Shown here in pieces: positions 7,303 to 14,711 of a stretch of 16,592 nucleotides of DNA (positions within the stretch are counted from its first letter, which is position 1; the number at the start of each line of letters is the position of its first letter). The notes beneath the pieces are model-generated. The model was not told the origin of the DNA. It did not search any database and saw only the letters and a program-made list of their open reading frames with translations. Source of the stretch: UBA4246 sp045113475 (GTDB lineage Bacteria; Bacillota; Clostridia; Christensenellales; Aristaeellaceae); NCBI GenBank assembly GCA_045113475.1, contig JBGUIY010000266.1:1-16592 (forward strand). Reading direction: 5' to 3'. Position numbers and translations under genes: made by a program.

Positions 7303-8817
7303 TCACTCCTGCGAAGCCGCTTCCACGACCGCGTAAAACGCCGGCTTCGGTTCGCCTTTGGCGTCAAACAGCAGGGGGAACTGCCTGGCTCGCCAGCTCA
7401 GGTCGTCCGTGACGCCCCACACCTGCACGCCTTCCACCTGTCCGGCAAAAGAGAGAGCCAGCTTCATCACCTGGCCGTACAGCTTCGCCTGGGCGGCCAG
7501 GTTCGCTTCCGTCTGGCCCGGAATGGTCACGTCCAGCTCGCTGATGCGCAGGCGCAGGCTCAGGGCGGCGACGCGCTTAAAAGCCTTCTCGATCGCCGCA
7601 TAGCCCGGCTGGCTGATGTCGTGGTGCATCTGGAAGCCGTAGCCGTCCACGGTGCCAGCCGCCTGCAGCGTCTTCAGCAGATTCACGATGCCCGTCTGCT
7701 TCGGCTCGTACGCGGTATTGTAGTCGTTGTAATACAGTTTTACGCCTTCCGGCGCATATTTGCGGGCGTACTCGAATGCGCGCTCCACATAGTCGTCCCC
7801 CACCACCGTTTTCCACTGACAGTCGCGGAGGGTGGAGGCGCCGTCGTTCACCGCTTCGTTGACCACGTCCCAGGAAACGATCAGGCCCGGATACTGCTCC
7901 TCCGTGATCCGGAAAACGGCCTGGATATAGTGTTCCATACGGGCCAGCATGACTTCGCGGCTCACCAGGGGCTTGAAGAGCTCGTAGCCCTCGTGGAAAA
8001 ACGCCTCCGGCGTCTGCTGATACCACACCAGCACATGACCGTGGACCGGGATGCCATTGGCCTTCGCATAATCCAGCATGGGCTTTGCGGCGAACAGATG
8101 CACCGCGACCGCCGTATCATCCTTCACGGCCAGCTTTTTGCTGTTCTGCACGTCCAGCACGCTGTCCGGCTTCAGTTCGTTGCCGGGGGTCAGCAGGTTG
8201 AACTGGGAGGCGTAAAAGTCCATCCGCGTTTTATTGATCGCCTCCATGTACGTCACCGCCGTGCCGAAGGGGAAGCGGGTCTTGTAGACCTCTTTCAGGG
8301 ACGGGATATCCGCCTGCTGCTGTACGGGCAGTTTCCCCGCCAGGTGAAAATCCTTCATCTCGTAGGAGAGCGCGGGCGTGCCGAGGGTCTCGATATACAG
8401 GACGAAGCGGTCGAAGACGCCGGCCGTGTACGCGCCGGAGATCTCCGTCCATTCTCCCCGCTTCGCCGAGGCAAAGGCGATGTTCTCATAGCTTTCCGCA
8501 CCGGCGCGCGTATGCGCCACCGACAGCACGAAACGGGCTTCGTCCACGTCGTTCTGCCGCACGGAAGCCGAGATATGGTAGGTTTCCCCCGCTGTCAGCG
8601 GGAAATCGCGGCCCATGGAGTGCCAGTCGGCGCTGCGGCCTTCCACGCCCAGGCTTCCCCCGCCTGTCAGGAACACGCTGGCGCCGCCGGTGCTGCGGGC
8701 ATACCAGCCGTCCGCCCAGCTTGAAAAATCAGACTCATATTCCGCCGGCTCAGACGCGTAAGCGGGAACCGCGGAAAGCAGCATCAGACAGATCAGGACA
8801 ACACTCAGGATACGCAC
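7303..8817 (-). CDS. Secreted GH10 endo-beta-1,4-xylanase with N-terminal CBM-like domain
   Basis: It hydrolyses internal beta-1,4 linkages of xylan outside the cell. The 504-residue product starts with a signal peptide (hydrophobic 4-18, likely cleavage after AYA, residue 21). A beta-rich CBM4/9-like carbohydrate-binding domain spans about 25-160. The GH10 barrel spans about 170-500, with TPGNELKPD (210-218), HGHVLVWYQQTP (259-270), the acid/base Glu321 in WDVVNEAVND, and the nucleophile Glu427 in ISELDVT. A late VWGVTDDLSW motif (466-475) is also typical. I chose GTG 8817 because AGGAGG (8825-8830) is 7 nt upstream and the signal peptide begins there; the in-frame extension to 9129 is a shadow of the upstream gene. 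It overlaps the GNAT gene by 13 bp and ends 2 nt before prfA, an odd place for a secreted glycosidase. Confidence 0.95.
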   Translation of the reverse strand: MRILSVVLICLMLLSAVPAYASEPAEYESDFSSWADGWYARSTGGASVFLTGGGSLGVEGRSADWHSMGRDFPLTAGETYHISASVRQNDVDEARFVLSVAHTRAGAESYENIAFASAKRGEWTEISGAYTAGVFDRFVLYIETLGTPALSYEMKDFHLAGKLPVQQQADIPSLKEVYKTRFPFGTAVTYMEAINKTRMDFYASQFNLLTPGNELKPDSVLDVQNSKKLAVKDDTAVAVHLFAAKPMLDYAKANGIPVHGHVLVWYQQTPEAFFHEGYELFKPLVSREVMLARMEHYIQAVFRITEEQYPGLIVSWDVVNEAVNDGASTLRDCQWKTVVGDDYVERAFEYARKYAPEGVKLYYNDYNTAYEPKQTGIVNLLKTLQAAGTVDGYGFQMHHDISQPGYAAIEKAFKRVAALSLRLRISELDVTIPGQTEANLAAQAKLYGQVMKLALSFAGQVEGVQVWGVTDDLSWRARQFPLLFDAKGEPKPAFYAVVEAASQE

Positions 8818-9251
8818 GGCACAGCCTCCTTGATGTCGATATGATAAACACAGACCTCGCGAACGCCCGACCGGTGCAGCGGATGCCCGGCCGGCACAGG
8901 CTCGACTGCCTCCAGCACCGCTCCTGCCAGCTCCAGCGTGCGGCGGGAAGCCGCGTTCTCCGGGCGGCAGGTCACCGTCAGGCTGTCCAGACCCAGCTTC
9001 CGCGCCTCGCAGCACAGCAGCCGGAGCGCTTTCGCCGCGTAACGGTGTCCCCGGCAGGGCGGATAGACCGTATACGCCGCCTGTCCGCTCAGCCGGGTCG
9101 TCCAGGTCGTTTCCGGCCTCAGTTCGCACACGCCCACCCGGACGCCGTCCGCCAGGATATCGTAATAAACGGTACGCATCCGGGTCCCGTCCGGAGTGCC
9201 TGGCGTCTCTCCGGTCTGCCGGAGCGTTATCCCGGCCTGCTTCTCAGGCAT
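8805..9251 (-). CDS. GNAT-family N-acetyltransferase
   Basis: A small 148-residue protein of the GNAT fold, probably cytosolic, transferring an acetyl group from acetyl-CoA to an unknown amine. The acetyl-CoA-binding motif is visible as RGHRYAAKAL (68-77, the R-x-x-G-x-x/A pattern). The CRPENAASRRTLELAGA segment (96-112) is the typical second motif of the RimJ-like (Acetyltransf_3) subgroup. Position 9251 is preferred over GTG 9257 because the ribosome site GGAG overlaps that GTG and is spaced 5 nt from the ATG. The gyrB stop codon is 2 nt upstream and its 3' end overlaps the xylanase start by 13 bp, so it is translated as part of the run. Target could be a ribosomal protein, a small molecule or an antibiotic; nothing here decides. 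Confidence 0.82.
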   Translation of the reverse strand: MPEKQAGITLRQTGETPGTPDGTRMRTVYYDILADGVRVGVCELRPETTWTTRLSGQAAYTVYPPCRGHRYAAKALRLLCCEARKLGLDSLTVTCRPENAASRRTLELAGAVLEAVEPVPAGHPLHRSGVREVCVYHIDIKEAVPCVS

Positions 9252-9253
9252 GG

Positions 9254-11242
9254 TCACTCCACCGCCGCCACAGGCTTCAGGATGTCCGCGTGGCGTACGC
9301 CGTGGGAGGCGTCAAAATGGTCTTCCTTATTGAAATCGGCGTGGGCGATGATGTATTCGCGGCGCGGATCCACCCGGTCGCCCATCAGCAGGGACACCAT
9401 CTGCTCCGCGGCAGCCGCGTCCTCCAGGGTCACCTGCATCAGCTTGCGGTGAGCGCGGTCCATGGTGGTCTCCCAGAGCTGCTCGGGATTCATCTCCCCC
9501 AGCCCCTTGTAGCGCTGCAGCGTATAGCCCTTGAGGCCGGTCAGCGCCTTTTTGAGTTCCTTGTCGTCGTAGCAGTAGATCTGCTTATCGCCCTTCTTGA
9601 TCAGGTACAGGGGCGGCATGCCGATGAACACATGCCCGTTGGTCACCAGCTCGCGCATGTAGCGGTAGAAGAAGGTCAGCAGGATGGCGCGGATGTGCGC
9701 GCCGTCCTGGTCGGCGTCGGAAAGGATGATGACCTTGTGGTATTTGAGGTTCTTCAGCTGGAAATCCTCGCCGATGCCGGTACCCAGCGCCGTGATCAGG
9801 CTGCGGAACTCGTCGTTGCTCAGCACCGCGTCCAGCCGCTTCTTTTCCACATTCAGAGGCTTGCCGCGCAGCGGCAGGATGGCCTGGAAGCGCCGGTCGC
9901 GGCCCTGCTTCGCAGACCCGCCTGCGGAGTCGCCCTCCACGATGAACAGTTCGTTGTCCTGGGGCGTGCGCCCGGTGCAGACGGACAGCTTGCCCACCAG
10001 CGGCGCGGCTTCCAGCTCGTTCTTCGTGCGGGCGATGTCCCGGGCCTTCCGAGCCGCCTCGCGCACCTTGGCGGACTTCATGGCCTTCTCTACGATCTTC
10101 TGTCCCAGCTCCTGGTGTTTCAGGTTTTCCAGGTACAGGGTCATCTGGTTGTATACGACGGCTTCCACCGCGGGCCTCACCTCGGTGTTGCCCAGGCGGC
10201 CCTTCGTCTGGCCCTCGAACTGGGGATTGCGCACCATGGCCAGCAGCACGCAGGTGAGCCCCTCGCGGAAGTCTTCGCCGTTCAGGTTCGGGTCCTTGTC
10301 CTTGAGGAGGCCGACGCGGCGCGCGTATTCGTTCATCGCGCGGGTCATGGCCGCCTTCGCGCCCTGCTCGTGGGTGCCGCCCTCCGCCGTGGGGATATTG
10401 TTCACATAGCTGAAGAAGGATTCGGTGTAGCTGTCGGAATACTGCATGGCCATATAGACGCGGATATCGTTCTGCGCGCCTTCCAGCACGATGGGCTCGT
10501 CGTGCATGACCGTCTTGTCGCTGTTGAGGAAGCGCACATAGTCCGAGATGCCGCCTTCATAGCAGTATTCCACCGTCCGGCCGTCGATCTCCCTGCGGCG
10601 CTCGTCCGTCAGCTTCATGCGGATGCCCTTGTTCAGGTAGGCCAGTTCCTCGATGCGTCGGCGCACGGTCTCGTACTGGAAATCCGTCGTATCGAAGATC
10701 CGGTCGTCCGGCAGGAAGCGCACCAAAGTGCCCCGCTTGCGGGTATTGCCCACGCGGGTCAGGGGGCTCACGACCTCCCCGGCCGTTACGTGCTCGTCGT
10801 CGCCCTCGGAGGCGAACTTGATCTGCCAGTGGGAAAAATCACGGTAGACGTCCACCGTCACCCAGCGGGAGAGCGCGTTGACCACGGAAGCGCCCACGCC
10901 GTGCAGGCCGCCGGAATAGGTGTAGTTGTCGTTGCCGAATTTGCCGCCCGCGTGCAGGCGGGTAAAGATCAGCTCCACGCCGGAGATCCCCGTGGCCTGG
11001 TTGATATCCACGGGCATGCCGCGCCCGTCGTCCCAGACGGAGGCGGAGCCGTCCTGGTGCAGGGTCACGCTGACCTCTGAGGCAAAGCCGCCCATGGCCT
11101 CGTCCACGGCATTGTCCACGATTTCCCAGAGCAGATGGTGCAAACCCCGGCTGCCTGTGGAAGCGATATACATGCCGGGGCGCACGCGCACCGCCTCCAG
11201 GCCTTCCAATACTTTGATACTGTCCGCGTTGTACTGCTGCAT
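9254..11242 (-). CDS. gyrB: Type IIA DNA topoisomerase subunit B (GyrB-type)
   Basis: This is the ATPase/Toprim subunit of gyrase or topoisomerase IV. The 662-residue product has the GHKL ATPase domain with Glu40 (WEIVDNAVDEA), DDGRG (71-75) and the lid GGLHGVGAS (111-119). The transducer domain follows (about 220-390). The Toprim domain has EGDSAGGSAKQGRDR (436-450) and the metal-binding DADQDGAH (509-516). The C-terminal RYKGLGEMNPEQLWETTM (577-594) is complete. NVEKKRLD and LITALGTGIG look more like GyrB than ParE, and QFEGQTKGRLGN is intermediate; a second GyrB-like paralogue cannot be excluded. No A subunit is adjacent. ATG 11242 was chosen because GGGAG is 7 nt upstream, overlapping the end of the deacetylase gene, whose TAA lies 4 nt before the start. 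Confidence 0.93.
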   Translation of the reverse strand: MQQYNADSIKVLEGLEAVRVRPGMYIASTGSRGLHHLLWEIVDNAVDEAMGGFASEVSVTLHQDGSASVWDDGRGMPVDINQATGISGVELIFTRLHAGGKFGNDNYTYSGGLHGVGASVVNALSRWVTVDVYRDFSHWQIKFASEGDDEHVTAGEVVSPLTRVGNTRKRGTLVRFLPDDRIFDTTDFQYETVRRRIEELAYLNKGIRMKLTDERRREIDGRTVEYCYEGGISDYVRFLNSDKTVMHDEPIVLEGAQNDIRVYMAMQYSDSYTESFFSYVNNIPTAEGGTHEQGAKAAMTRAMNEYARRVGLLKDKDPNLNGEDFREGLTCVLLAMVRNPQFEGQTKGRLGNTEVRPAVEAVVYNQMTLYLENLKHQELGQKIVEKAMKSAKVREAARKARDIARTKNELEAAPLVGKLSVCTGRTPQDNELFIVEGDSAGGSAKQGRDRRFQAILPLRGKPLNVEKKRLDAVLSNDEFRSLITALGTGIGEDFQLKNLKYHKVIILSDADQDGAHIRAILLTFFYRYMRELVTNGHVFIGMPPLYLIKKGDKQIYCYDDKELKKALTGLKGYTLQRYKGLGEMNPEQLWETTMDRAHRKLMQVTLEDAAAAEQMVSLLMGDRVDPRREYIIAHADFNKEDHFDASHGVRHADILKPVAAVE

Positions 11243-11246
11243 TCGT

Positions 11247-12560
11247 TTACTCCCGCTGATCGGCCTCATCGCCGAAATATACTGTATTGTCCTGCATGGG
11301 CATGCCCCTGATCTCGAACAGTTCGTCCACCGTGACGCACATGAATCCGAGCTTGTTCAGGCGTTCCAGGATGCTGCCCGCGCCCCTGACGCTCGGCCAT
11401 TTGGTATTGTGCATCAGGATGATCGAGGTTTCCTTCAGGGTATGCATCATATTCCCCACATAGTCGATCTTCCCGCTGCCGGCGTCGCCGCTCAGGGTGG
11501 TCCAGCGCACGATGGGCATGCCGATCTCATACCGGGCGTAGAGCTTGTCGTTACCGCCCGGCGCGCGCATATAGGCGGGCGGGATGCCGATGATTTCGGT
11601 CTGTTCGGCGGCGAAGCGCTCCTTCTCCGTGAACATGACCTCTTTATTCGTCTGCCTGTCCGTATGGGTGAAGGTGTGGCTCTGCACCGCGTGCCCCGCG
11701 TCGTGCTCCCAGGCCACGTAATCGTGGGCGCTGCGCATGGGGCGGCCGCAGTTGAAGAAGGTCCCCACGGCACACCATTCCCGCAGCGTTTCCAGAACGC
11801 CCGCAGTCACGCCCCGCCCCGGGCCGTCATCGAAGGTCATGGCCGCCAGCAGGTACCGGCTGTTGTCCAGTTCCTGCAGTCCGTAATCGGTCATGTATCC
11901 GATCAGAAGGCGGTACGGGATCCGCACGTGCATGAGGGTCGTTTTCCCCGGGTAGAGCACGGACGCCTGATAGTGAAACTCCAGGTACGCGGGCGAAAGC
12001 GTGAACGGCGTCTCCCGCACCGAGGCGCAGAGTCTGTCGAGGGTTTCCGCGTCAGGCTGCAGTGCCGGGAAATAAGCGGTCAGCTGTTCGCGTACGGCTT
12101 CCCCGAGCGCCGCGTCCGCAGAGGCCGCGAACACGTCGTCCAGCGTCAGGCGTTTCCCCGATTCCAGGTCGTATACGGCCGTCTCGAAGGCGGACCAGAT
12201 CTGCTCATGGTCGGCCGCCACATGGGAAAGCACCAGGAAAGACGCCGTTTTCGTGCCGGTCACGCGTACCGTCGCGCCGGTATCCGCCACGCAGGTCTCT
12301 TTGATGCGTTTGGGCACGCGCTGATCCGCCTCCGCGCCCAGGCGGTCGACGATCGCCGCGATCTCCCGGTTGACCGCCTCGTTGGCTGTCTCGGGATAGG
12401 CACGGTTGGTTTTGAGTTTTCTGCGGCTCTTGGTGTCTTCCACCGAGCGCTGCCTGAAAACAAGCAGTTCCGGCAGCGGTTCGCGCTCCGCCAAAGCCGC
12501 GGGCGCGGCCATGCACAGGAGCAGCGTCAAAGCGCATATAATTCTGAACGTCCGGTTCAC
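11247..12560 (-). CDS. pdaC: PdaC-like exported polysaccharide deacetylase
   Basis: A probable cell-wall enzyme removing acetyl groups from peptidoglycan sugars, which would alter lysozyme sensitivity. The 437-residue product begins with a signal peptide (hydrophobic 6-21, probable cleavage after ALA at 24). Residues about 35-225 look like the DUF4163/DUF3298 region seen in Bacillus PdaC and RsiV. A NodB (CE4) domain spans about 238-420: TFDDGP (242-247, catalytic Asp244 and metal Asp245), HTFTH (295-299, metal His295/His299), RAPGG (332-336), an Asp in SGDAG (359) and ILMHN (His384). Motif 3 reads RAPGG rather than the usual RPPYG. GTG 12560 is chosen because GGAGG (12567-12571) lies 6 nt upstream and the signal peptide begins there. 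It opens the run leading to gyrB, behind two hairpins. The role is inferred from the PdaC-like architecture, not proven. Confidence 0.88.
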   Translation of the reverse strand: MNRTFRIICALTLLLCMAAPAALAEREPLPELLVFRQRSVEDTKSRRKLKTNRAYPETANEAVNREIAAIVDRLGAEADQRVPKRIKETCVADTGATVRVTGTKTASFLVLSHVAADHEQIWSAFETAVYDLESGKRLTLDDVFAASADAALGEAVREQLTAYFPALQPDAETLDRLCASVRETPFTLSPAYLEFHYQASVLYPGKTTLMHVRIPYRLLIGYMTDYGLQELDNSRYLLAAMTFDDGPGRGVTAGVLETLREWCAVGTFFNCGRPMRSAHDYVAWEHDAGHAVQSHTFTHTDRQTNKEVMFTEKERFAAEQTEIIGIPPAYMRAPGGNDKLYARYEIGMPIVRWTTLSGDAGSGKIDYVGNMMHTLKETSIILMHNTKWPSVRGAGSILERLNKLGFMCVTVDELFEIRGMPMQDNTVYFGDEADQRE

Positions 12561-12593
12561 AGAGCGCCTCCAGAAAAAGACTTCAATAAATAC

Positions 12594-12623
12594 ATCAGGG
12601 GGGCGGCACGCGTCCCCCCTGAT
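12594..12623 (-). terminator. Strong GC hairpin before the pdaC-like gene
   Basis: ATCAGGGGGG (12594-12603) and CCCCCCTGAT (12614-12623) make a perfect 10-bp stem with a 10-nt loop. In the transcription direction it is followed by GTATTTATTG and then a T-stretch at about 12574-12579. It ends 33 nt upstream of the GTG start. It may be a second terminator for the lipoprotein gene or a leader attenuator for the downstream run. Confidence 0.55.
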
Positions 12624-12656
12624 CCATGTCCGCGCCGTTTTCCGGCCCGAACAGGC

Positions 12657-12697
12657 AAAACGCCATTCAGGATACCGTCAGACGGCCTTGAATGGCG
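12657..12697 (-). terminator. Rho-independent terminator of the lipoprotein gene
   Basis: About 20 nt after the lipoprotein stop, CGCCATTCA (12697-12689) pairs with TGAATGGCG (12669-12661). An inner GG/CC pairing with one bulged A and a smaller CCGTC-type stem extend it. TTTT (12660-12657) follows immediately. The position, stem and T-run fit intrinsic termination of the single-gene transcript from the promoter at 13601-13629. Confidence 0.72.
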
Positions 12698-12716
12698 CGC
12701 GAAAACCGGGTAAGCG

Positions 12717-13529
12717 TTATTCGATGGTATTGCGCATCTTGTTGTACACCCGCTGATAGCTGGTGTTGTAATAGCCCGGCGCGGAGAAGGAAAGGGTCAC
12801 CACGTTCCGGTTCACCAGGGCCACGTGCACCAGGCCGCGGACCACCGTGTCGTCGTAGGTGACGCCGCGGTATGCGTTGTACACGCCGTCGGACTTCAGC
12901 AGGGGACGGCTGTCCGCCTGCCAGATCTTCCAGCCTACATAGTTGCGCTGGATCTGGGACAGCTGCTCGCTGAGCTCTGCCTTCAGGTCGCTGGCGCGGT
13001 AGGAGGACGACACGCTCTTGGTGGTCATCGTAAAGGTGGCGTATACGTTGTCGCGCATCTCGGGATCGCGGATGACGAACATGTTTTTGTCATTCTGCTC
13101 CACCAGCCAGCCCACCGGTACTTCCATGCTGTAGCCCAGCGCCGTATCCATCTTCTCATACTCGAATTCTATGTCCGGACGGGGAGTCGGGGTAGGCATG
13201 TCCACCGGATCCAGCGGGATCGGGGTCGCGCCGGCGTACCGGCTGTTGGGCACCACGGCACGGGAAGAGAAACCGGGCACTGCGGCGCTTTCGTCCAGGT
13301 CTTCCCCTTCGTCGTCTTCCGCATCTTCTTCGGAATCATAGTCTTCCGGGAAACTTACCACTACCTGCGGCGCTTCGGTAGGCTGAGAAAGCACATCCGC
13401 CTGCCGCACCGGCTGCCGGGTCGGGGCCGTGCCCGCTTCCGGATAGGTTGTCTGCTCCTGCGCGCAGCCGCACAGCAGAACGACCGTCAGGCAAATCAGC
13501 AGCGCCAGCGCTGCCTGTTTCTTCCACAT
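12717..13529 (-). CDS. Lipoprotein with acidic/proline-rich linker, unknown function
   Basis: I do not recognise a named family. The 270-residue product has a lipoprotein signal: basic MWKK, hydrophobic 6-20, and lipobox LCGC with the lipidated Cys22, so it should be anchored to the outer face of the membrane. Residues about 23-120 are low-complexity, including a very acidic stretch at 62-80 (mostly Asp/Glu) and a Thr/Pro segment at 101-118, plausibly a wall-spanning spacer. The C-terminal domain (about 120-270) begins with GYSMEVPVGWLVE and alternates short strands and an amphipathic helix, suggesting a PsbP/LpqN-like fold; this is a guess from pattern. ATG 13529 was chosen because GGAGG (13538-13542) is 8 nt upstream and the signal peptide begins there. 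It is monocistronic, with its own promoter and terminator. Two palindromes flank its promoter, implying regulation. Confidence 0.85.
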   Translation of the reverse strand: MWKKQAALALLICLTVVLLCGCAQEQTTYPEAGTAPTRQPVRQADVLSQPTEAPQVVVSFPEDYDSEEDAEDDEGEDLDESAAVPGFSSRAVVPNSRYAGATPIPLDPVDMPTPTPRPDIEFEYEKMDTALGYSMEVPVGWLVEQNDKNMFVIRDPEMRDNVYATFTMTTKSVSSSYRASDLKAELSEQLSQIQRNYVGWKIWQADSRPLLKSDGVYNAYRGVTYDDTVVRGLVHVALVNRNVVTLSFSAPGYYNTSYQRVYNKMRNTIE

Positions 13530-13599
13530 GATCCTTGCCTCCTCGTTCACAGTCGCCCTGCCGGCTCGGCTGACAGGGCGTTCAGTCTCAAGTTCCTGT

Positions 13600-13612
13600 A
13601 ATTGTAACAATT
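13600..13612. promoter_or_regulatory. Palindrome AATTGT-A-ACAATT over the -10 box
   Basis: A perfect palindrome with 6-bp half-sites around one central base (13606). It contains the -10 hexamer of the lipoprotein promoter, so a bound repressor would block polymerase. It matches the 13642-13654 site except at the central and outermost bases. The regulator is unknown. Confidence 0.55.
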
Positions 13613-13629
13613 CTTAATCATTTCGTCAA
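13601..13629 (-). promoter_or_regulatory. Sigma-A-type promoter for the lipoprotein gene
   Basis: On the minus strand, TTGACG (-35, 13624-13629) and TACAAT (-10, 13601-13606) are separated by 17 bp. An A/T-rich tract lies just upstream (about 13631-13645), resembling an UP element. Predicted start near 13594 leaves a leader of about 65 nt. This is among the strongest promoter matches in the window. Confidence 0.8.
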
Positions 13630-13641
13630 GATTTTTTAAAA

Positions 13642-13654
13642 TATTGTTACAATA
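13642..13654. promoter_or_regulatory. Second palindrome TATTGT-T-ACAATA upstream of the promoter
   Basis: A perfect palindrome with 6-bp half-sites, centre 13648, 42 bp from the centre of the first palindrome. That is about four helical turns, placing both on the same DNA face. It overlaps the last codons and stop of yhaM, so those bases serve both roles. Confidence 0.5.
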
Positions 13655-14699
13655 ACCCGTCGTAGGCTCTTTTCGCGTCCTTGCGTTCAGGCACGGGCGC
13701 TTTTTCCGGGGCGGGCGGATCAAAGGCTTCGGGGGCGGTATCCGTCTCAGACGCGTCGTTCAGGTAGTTCGGATGGTACATGCGCCGGTCCAGGGACCAG
13801 ATCTTCTCGCTGAAGGCGCCGCGGGGCGTCCGCTTCATCACGCCCTCCATCTCGTTCATCTTCGCGTCGAGGTCGTCGATCATGTGCAGGGCTTCCGCCT
13901 CCGGGAACATGGGCGGGCGGGGGCTGCCGAATTCCGGCTCCGCGTGGTGGGAAATGACCATGTGCTGCAGCAGGAGCACGTATTCGCCGGTCACGCCGGC
14001 ACGGTCGGCCGCCAGGCGGACTTCCGTCACGCCGCGCACCAGGTGGCCCAGCAGCAGGCCTTCGGTGGAATAGTCCTTCACGTTCCCCATCTGGTCGCTC
14101 TGCATTTCGGCTGTCTTGCTCAGGTCGTGGACGATGACGCCCGCCTGAAGCAGGTCCCCGTCCAGAAAGGGATACAGGGGCAGGATCGCCCGGGCCGTGC
14201 GCAGCATGGACACCGTGTGGTGCAGCAGGCCGCTGCGCTCCGCATGGTGCAGCCGCTGCGCGGCGGGATAGTAGACGAGCTTGTCGCCGCAGGCGTTCAG
14301 CATCTCCCGCACGATCTTCTTCAGATCCTCGTTGCTCATCCCGTCGATCGCGGCATGGATCTCGGCCAGCATCGCTTCGGGGGTCTCCGGGGCGCAGAGC
14401 GTCAGCTGGGACATATCCACTTCGTCCTGCGGCGTCATCGCCCTCAGGCGCTCCACGCGAAGCTGAAGACGGCCGTTGTATTCCTGCACCGTCGCCTGTA
14501 CCTTGACCACGGTGCCCACCGCCGGCGGAACGGCTTTCCCGTCCCACACCTTGGCGTTCAGGTCGCCCGTGGCGTCGCCCAGCGTCATATCCAGATATTT
14601 ATCACCCTTGGAGGACTGCCGCTGCTCCGCCATGCGCACCAGCAGGAAGCCCAGAAAACGATCGTCCTTTCGCAATGCCGCTACTGTAGGCTGGTTCAC
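13647..14699 (-). CDS. yhaM: YhaM-family 3'-5' exonuclease (OB-fold plus HD domain)
   Basis: YhaM proteins are Bacillota 3'-5' exonucleases that trim short single-stranded RNA or DNA in the cytoplasm. The 350-residue product has an N-terminal OB-fold nucleic-acid-binding domain (about 14-88: FLLVRMAEQRQSSKG, YLDMTLGDATG, VWDG). An HD-type metal-dependent domain spans about 150-290, with GLLHHTVSM (158-166), the HD pair in VIVHDLSKT (His191, Asp192), GHLVRG (218-223) and ISHHAEPEFGSPRPP (249-263). The last 35 residues are a Pro/Ala/Glu-rich tail. Start is GTG 14699 with AAGGAG (14708-14713) 8 nt upstream; this site overlaps the dnaB stop codon, suggesting coupling. Length is a little above the roughly 314 residues of Bacillus YhaM, because of the tail. 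Stop codon lies inside the 13642-13654 palindrome. Confidence 0.93.
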   Translation of the reverse strand: MNQPTVAALRKDDRFLGFLLVRMAEQRQSSKGDKYLDMTLGDATGDLNAKVWDGKAVPPAVGTVVKVQATVQEYNGRLQLRVERLRAMTPQDEVDMSQLTLCAPETPEAMLAEIHAAIDGMSNEDLKKIVREMLNACGDKLVYYPAAQRLHHAERSGLLHHTVSMLRTARAILPLYPFLDGDLLQAGVIVHDLSKTAEMQSDQMGNVKDYSTEGLLLGHLVRGVTEVRLAADRAGVTGEYVLLLQHMVISHHAEPEFGSPRPPMFPEAEALHMIDDLDAKMNEMEGVMKRTPRGAFSEKIWSLDRRMYHPNYLNDASETDTAPEAFDPPAPEKAPVPERKDAKRAYDGLL

Positions 14700-14711
14700 T
14701 GTATAAACTCC

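Noticed and set aside
8818..9129. N-terminal extension of the xylanase by 104 residues
   Set aside because: The extension overlaps the GNAT gene, looks like out-of-frame translation (G/A/R-rich), and would bury the signal peptide; AGGAGG precedes the GTG at 8817.
9290..11080. Plus-strand open frame of 596 codons antisense to gyrB
   Set aside because: It is a codon-bias shadow of gyrB, with repetitive A/G/V/H/Q composition and no recognisable domain or start signal.
9254..11242. Assigning the topoisomerase subunit to ParE
   Set aside because: NVEKKRLD, LITALGTGIG and the NPQFEGQTK spacing resemble GyrB more closely, though one segment is intermediate and no A subunit is adjacent to settle it.
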